Shown: one piece after another, positions 6,372 through 7,989 of the stretch | How positions within the stretch are numbered: the first letter of the stretch is position 1 | Layout of the letters: each line of letters opens with the position of its first letter | Assembly (NCBI GenBank): GCA_030433055.1 | Contig: JAUILJ010000336.1 | Coordinates: 1 to 7,989 of the forward strand | Direction: 5' to 3' | Origin: Polyangia bacterium | GTDB taxonomy: Bacteria > Myxococcota_A > Polyangia > Polyangiales > Polyangiaceae | DNA length: 7,989 nucleotides | Notes under the pieces: generated by a model | Told to the model about the DNA's origin: nothing | What the model saw: only the letters and a program-made list of their open reading frames with translations | Databases searched by the model: none | Position numbers and translations under genes: made by a program

Positions 6372-7175
6372 ATGAGTCGCTGGATCGGGTGCTGGCTGGT
6401 GTTGGCTCTGCTTGGGGGGTGCTCTGACGATGCGTCGTCTGGCGGCAACGGCGGAGCCGGCCAGGGCGGCGCTGCACAAGGTGGCGCTGCTCAGGGTGGC
6501 GCTGCTCAAGGCGGCGCTGCTCAAGGCGGCGCTGCACAGGGTGGGATGGGGGGCTCCAGCGCCGACGGTGGCAGCGCGGCCGGGGGGAGCTCGGCTGGCG
6601 GTGACGGTGGTTCCTCGGGGAACGGGACGGGTGGCGCTGGGGGTGGTGTTCAGAGCATCCCCATCTGCCAGGCTGCCTGTAACTCCCCTGCAGACTGCGC
6701 TCAGGGCCCCGCTCCCTACGACGCGAGCCACTACGAATGCGCAGCTGGAGTCTGCAAATGGCAAGGCTGCAAGGCTGACTCCGAGTGCACTGCCCTGGGG
6801 AACTACGTATGCCGAGATCAGTACGGCGTGCCGACCTGTGTGAAGGCCTGCGGCTCTGCCAACGACTGCGGGAGCGGCGTTCCCTACGACGATGCGGACA
6901 ACTACACGTGTGACAACGGCGGCTGCCTCAACCAGGGCTGCAACAACGAGGCGGAGTGTGATGCGCTGGGGGACCTGGTGAACAAGCCATACACGTGCGC
7001 CGATCTGGGCGGCGGGGCGTTCTGCTTCCCCGAGTGCAACTCTCCTCAAGACTGCTCGAACGGTCAGCCCGGCTACACCGCGAGCAACTACGAGTGCGAC
7101 CAGGGTGCGTGTCGCTACATCGGGTGCAATGGCGACTCCGAGTGCGCAACCCTCGGAAACTACGTCTGTCGCTGA
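6372..7175 (+). CDS. Lipoprotein with three 8-cysteine modules on a Gly-rich repeat spacer
   Basis: 267 residues. The signal peptide MSRWIGCWLVLALLGGC ends in a Leu-Gly-Gly-Cys lipobox (C17). A Gly/Ser/Ala/Gln spacer follows (about 22-94), containing five GGAAQ pentapeptides (32-56). The rest is three tandem modules starting at C99, C156 and C218. Each has eight cysteines with identical spacing, C-x3-C-x5-C-x13-C-x4-C-x4-C-x5-C, then x7 (modules 1 and 3) or x12 (module 2) to the eighth; the links between modules are both x8. The 24 cysteines in an exported protein imply disulfides, probably four per module. Module 3 ends one residue after its last cysteine. Related Cys-rich myxobacterial proteins are often given unreliable automatic names; I assign no enzyme function. 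It begins 34 bases after the lipase gene and ends 41 bases before the expansin gene. A binding or adhesive surface role is plausible but unproven. Confidence 0.88.
   Translation: MSRWIGCWLVLALLGGCSDDASSGGNGGAGQGGAAQGGAAQGGAAQGGAAQGGAAQGGMGGSSADGGSAAGGSSAGGDGGSSGNGTGGAGGGVQSIPICQAACNSPADCAQGPAPYDASHYECAAGVCKWQGCKADSECTALGNYVCRDQYGVPTCVKACGSANDCGSGVPYDDADNYTCDNGGCLNQGCNNEAECDALGDLVNKPYTCADLGGGAFCFPECNSPQDCSNGQPGYTASNYECDQGACRYIGCNGDSECATLGNYVCR
6465..6539 (+). repeat. Five tandem 15-base repeats coding Gly-Gly-Ala-Ala-Gln
   Basis: Five consecutive 15-base units of the form GGCGGCGCTGCTCAA, with scattered third-base changes (ggt for ggc, gca for gct, cag for caa), encode residues 32-56 of the Cys-rich lipoprotein; a degenerate GGAGQ unit precedes them at 6450-6464. 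Because the unit is a multiple of three, gain or loss of a copy would change the spacer length without breaking the frame. Confidence 0.9.
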
Positions 7176-7180
7176 AGTCC

Positions 7181-7190
7181 GGTCGCGACC
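7181..7190. repeat. 10-base perfect palindrome in the gap before the expansin gene
   Basis: ggtcgcgacc is its own reverse complement and sits in the 41-base gap between the Cys-rich lipoprotein stop and the expansin start. It is too short to be called a regulatory site, and as RNA it would have no loop. Confidence 0.25.
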
Positions 7191-7216
7191 AGGCGATGCA
7201 TGGCAGAATGCTGACC

Positions 7217-7989
7217 ATGAAGCTTTCCCACGTGGTTTGGGGGTTAGGCGCGCTGTGCCTGAGCTGTAGCAGCGACGGGAACTCGGGAGGGGGCCCGGGA
7301 GGTGCTGGCGGCAACGGCGCGAACGGGGGCAGCGGTGCGAACGGCGGCAACGGCGCGAACGGCGGCAGCGGCGCGAACGGCGGCAGCGGTGCGAACGGCG
7401 GCAGCGATGCGAACGGGGGCAGCGGCGCGAACGGCGGCAGCGGCGGGACTGGCCCCCAGGTTCCCTGCGATGGTGAGCCGGACCACACCGGGGAGGGCAC
7501 CTATTACGACGCGGACGGCTCCGGGAACTGCAGCTTCGATGCGTCACCCAACGACCTGATGGTCGGCGCGATGAACCAGACAGACTATCAAGGGTCAGCC
7601 GCGTGCGGCAGCTGCGCTGCCATCGACGGGCCTGCTGGCAGCGTTACCGTACGGATCGTGGATCGCTGCCCCGAGTGCGCACCCGGAGACATCGATCTCA
7701 GCCCGCAAGCGTTCGAGAAGATCGCTCAGCTGTCGGCAGGGCGTGTCGCCATCAAGTGGAAGTACGTCCCGTGCGCCGTCAGCGGCAACGTGAGCTACCG
7801 CTTCAAGGAGGGCTCGAGCCAGTGGTGGACCGGCGTGCAGGTGCGCAACCATCGCCACGCGATCGCCAAGTTCGAGTACGACACGGGCGGTGGCGCCTTC
7901 GTCGAGGTGCCGCGGGAGAACTACAACTACTTCGTCCAGCCTTCTGGCATGGGCCCAGGGCCCTACACGTTCAGGCTCACGGATGTGTA
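7217..7989 (+). CDS. Bacterial expansin (EXLX type), lipid-anchored, C-terminus beyond the right edge
   Basis: 257 visible residues, open at the edge. The ATG at 7217 gives MKLSHVVWGLGALCLSC, a lipoprotein-type signal (C17, weak lipobox); in-frame ATGs at 7196 and 7208 are alternatives. Residues 31-72 are seven GG(S/N)GAN-type hexapeptides. Domain 1 (about 92-185) is a double-psi beta-barrel: GTYYDADG, VDRCPEC (D149) and IDLSPQAF (D160) match Bacillus subtilis EXLX1 around its Asp71 and essential Asp82. Domain 2 (about 188 to the edge) matches the cellulose-binding CBM63 module: KEGSSQWW (W203, W204), QVRNH and ENYNYF (Y236), equal to EXLX1 W125, W126 and Y157. About 25-30 residues should be missing. 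Expansins loosen cellulose and wall networks without hydrolysis. Odd here: seven cysteines, where the Bacillus protein has none, and Cys151 at the position of its Tyr73. Last visible gene of the four-gene group. Confidence 0.93.
   Translation, partial: MKLSHVVWGLGALCLSCSSDGNSGGGPGGAGGNGANGGSGANGGNGANGGSGANGGSGANGGSDANGGSGANGGSGGTGPQVPCDGEPDHTGEGTYYDADGSGNCSFDASPNDLMVGAMNQTDYQGSAACGSCAAIDGPAGSVTVRIVDRCPECAPGDIDLSPQAFEKIAQLSAGRVAIKWKYVPCAVSGNVSYRFKEGSSQWWTGVQVRNHRHAIAKFEYDTGGGAFVEVPRENYNYFVQPSGMGPGPYTFRLTDV
7307..7432 (+). repeat. Seven tandem 18-base repeats coding the Gly-Asn-rich arm of the expansin
   Basis: Seven consecutive 18-base units encode GGNGAN or GGSGAN (one is GGSDAN), residues 31-72, followed by a partial GGSGG unit to 7447. 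Units differ mainly in ggc/ggg/ggt choice and Ser/Asn at the third residue. The unit length keeps the frame if copy number changes. The repeat differs in sequence and period from the 15-base repeat in the neighbouring gene, so the two spacers arose separately. Confidence 0.92.

Noticed and set aside
7307..7447. CRISPR-like array
   Set aside because: The 18-base units are back to back with no spacers and encode a regular peptide in frame; the same holds for 6465-6539.
6000..7547. Long minus-strand open frame (515 codons) opposite the lipase, Cys-rich and expansin genes
   Set aside because: Its translation is largely Arg/Cys/Ser and Ala/Leu low complexity produced by reading the Gly-codon repeats backwards; it has no domain, and the plus-strand genes there are well supported.
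1..7989. Mobile element, toxin-antitoxin, phage-defence or biosynthetic system
   Set aside because: No transposase, integrase, nuclease, helicase, small toxin-like pair, carrier protein or synthase motif is visible, and no terminal repeats or target duplications were found by eye.

Overview
The window is GC-rich bacterial DNA. Most exported proteins in it follow one plan: a short lipoprotein signal peptide, a long low-complexity spacer (Ala/Ser/Pro, acidic, or Gly-rich tandem repeats), then a folded domain. With weak Shine-Dalgarno sites, a lipid-anchored expansin and a formylglycine-generating-enzyme-like (FGE-like) lipoprotein, this points to a myxobacterium (Myxococcota, perhaps a Polyangiales-type soil organism). 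That assignment is inference from style and content; there is no rRNA or other marker gene here.

Layout: (1) 1-712, minus strand, a zinc-ribbon/single-transmembrane protein cut by the left edge. (2) 713-1031, a divergent intergenic region. (3) 1032-2150, plus strand, a lipoprotein with an FGE/SUMF1-like domain that lacks one cysteine of the catalytic pair. (4) 2221-2871, minus strand, a GNAT acetyltransferase, preceded on the same strand by 2914-3609, a lipoprotein of unknown function; a perfect 10-bp hairpin lies between them. (5) 3610-3804, a second divergent intergenic region with two odd-centred palindromes. (6) 3805 to the right edge, four plus-strand genes with gaps of only 28, 34 and 41 bases: an SGNH/GDSL-hydrolase lipoprotein, an alpha/beta-hydrolase lipase, a lipoprotein with three 8-cysteine modules on a Gly-Gly-Ala-Ala-Gln repeat spacer, and a bacterial expansin on a Gly-Gly-Ser/Asn-Gly-Ala-Asn repeat spacer, cut by the right edge shortly before its expected C-terminus.

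The most interesting part is this last cluster. If it is an operon, it would place an esterase-type hydrolase, a cysteine-rich module protein and a wall-loosening expansin on the cell surface, each held off the membrane by a flexible arm, together with a lipase that has no visible export signal. A role in attacking plant-type or other polysaccharide material, or in remodelling the cell's own envelope, is an inference. I see no mobile element, CRISPR array, tRNA, rRNA or recognisable defence system.
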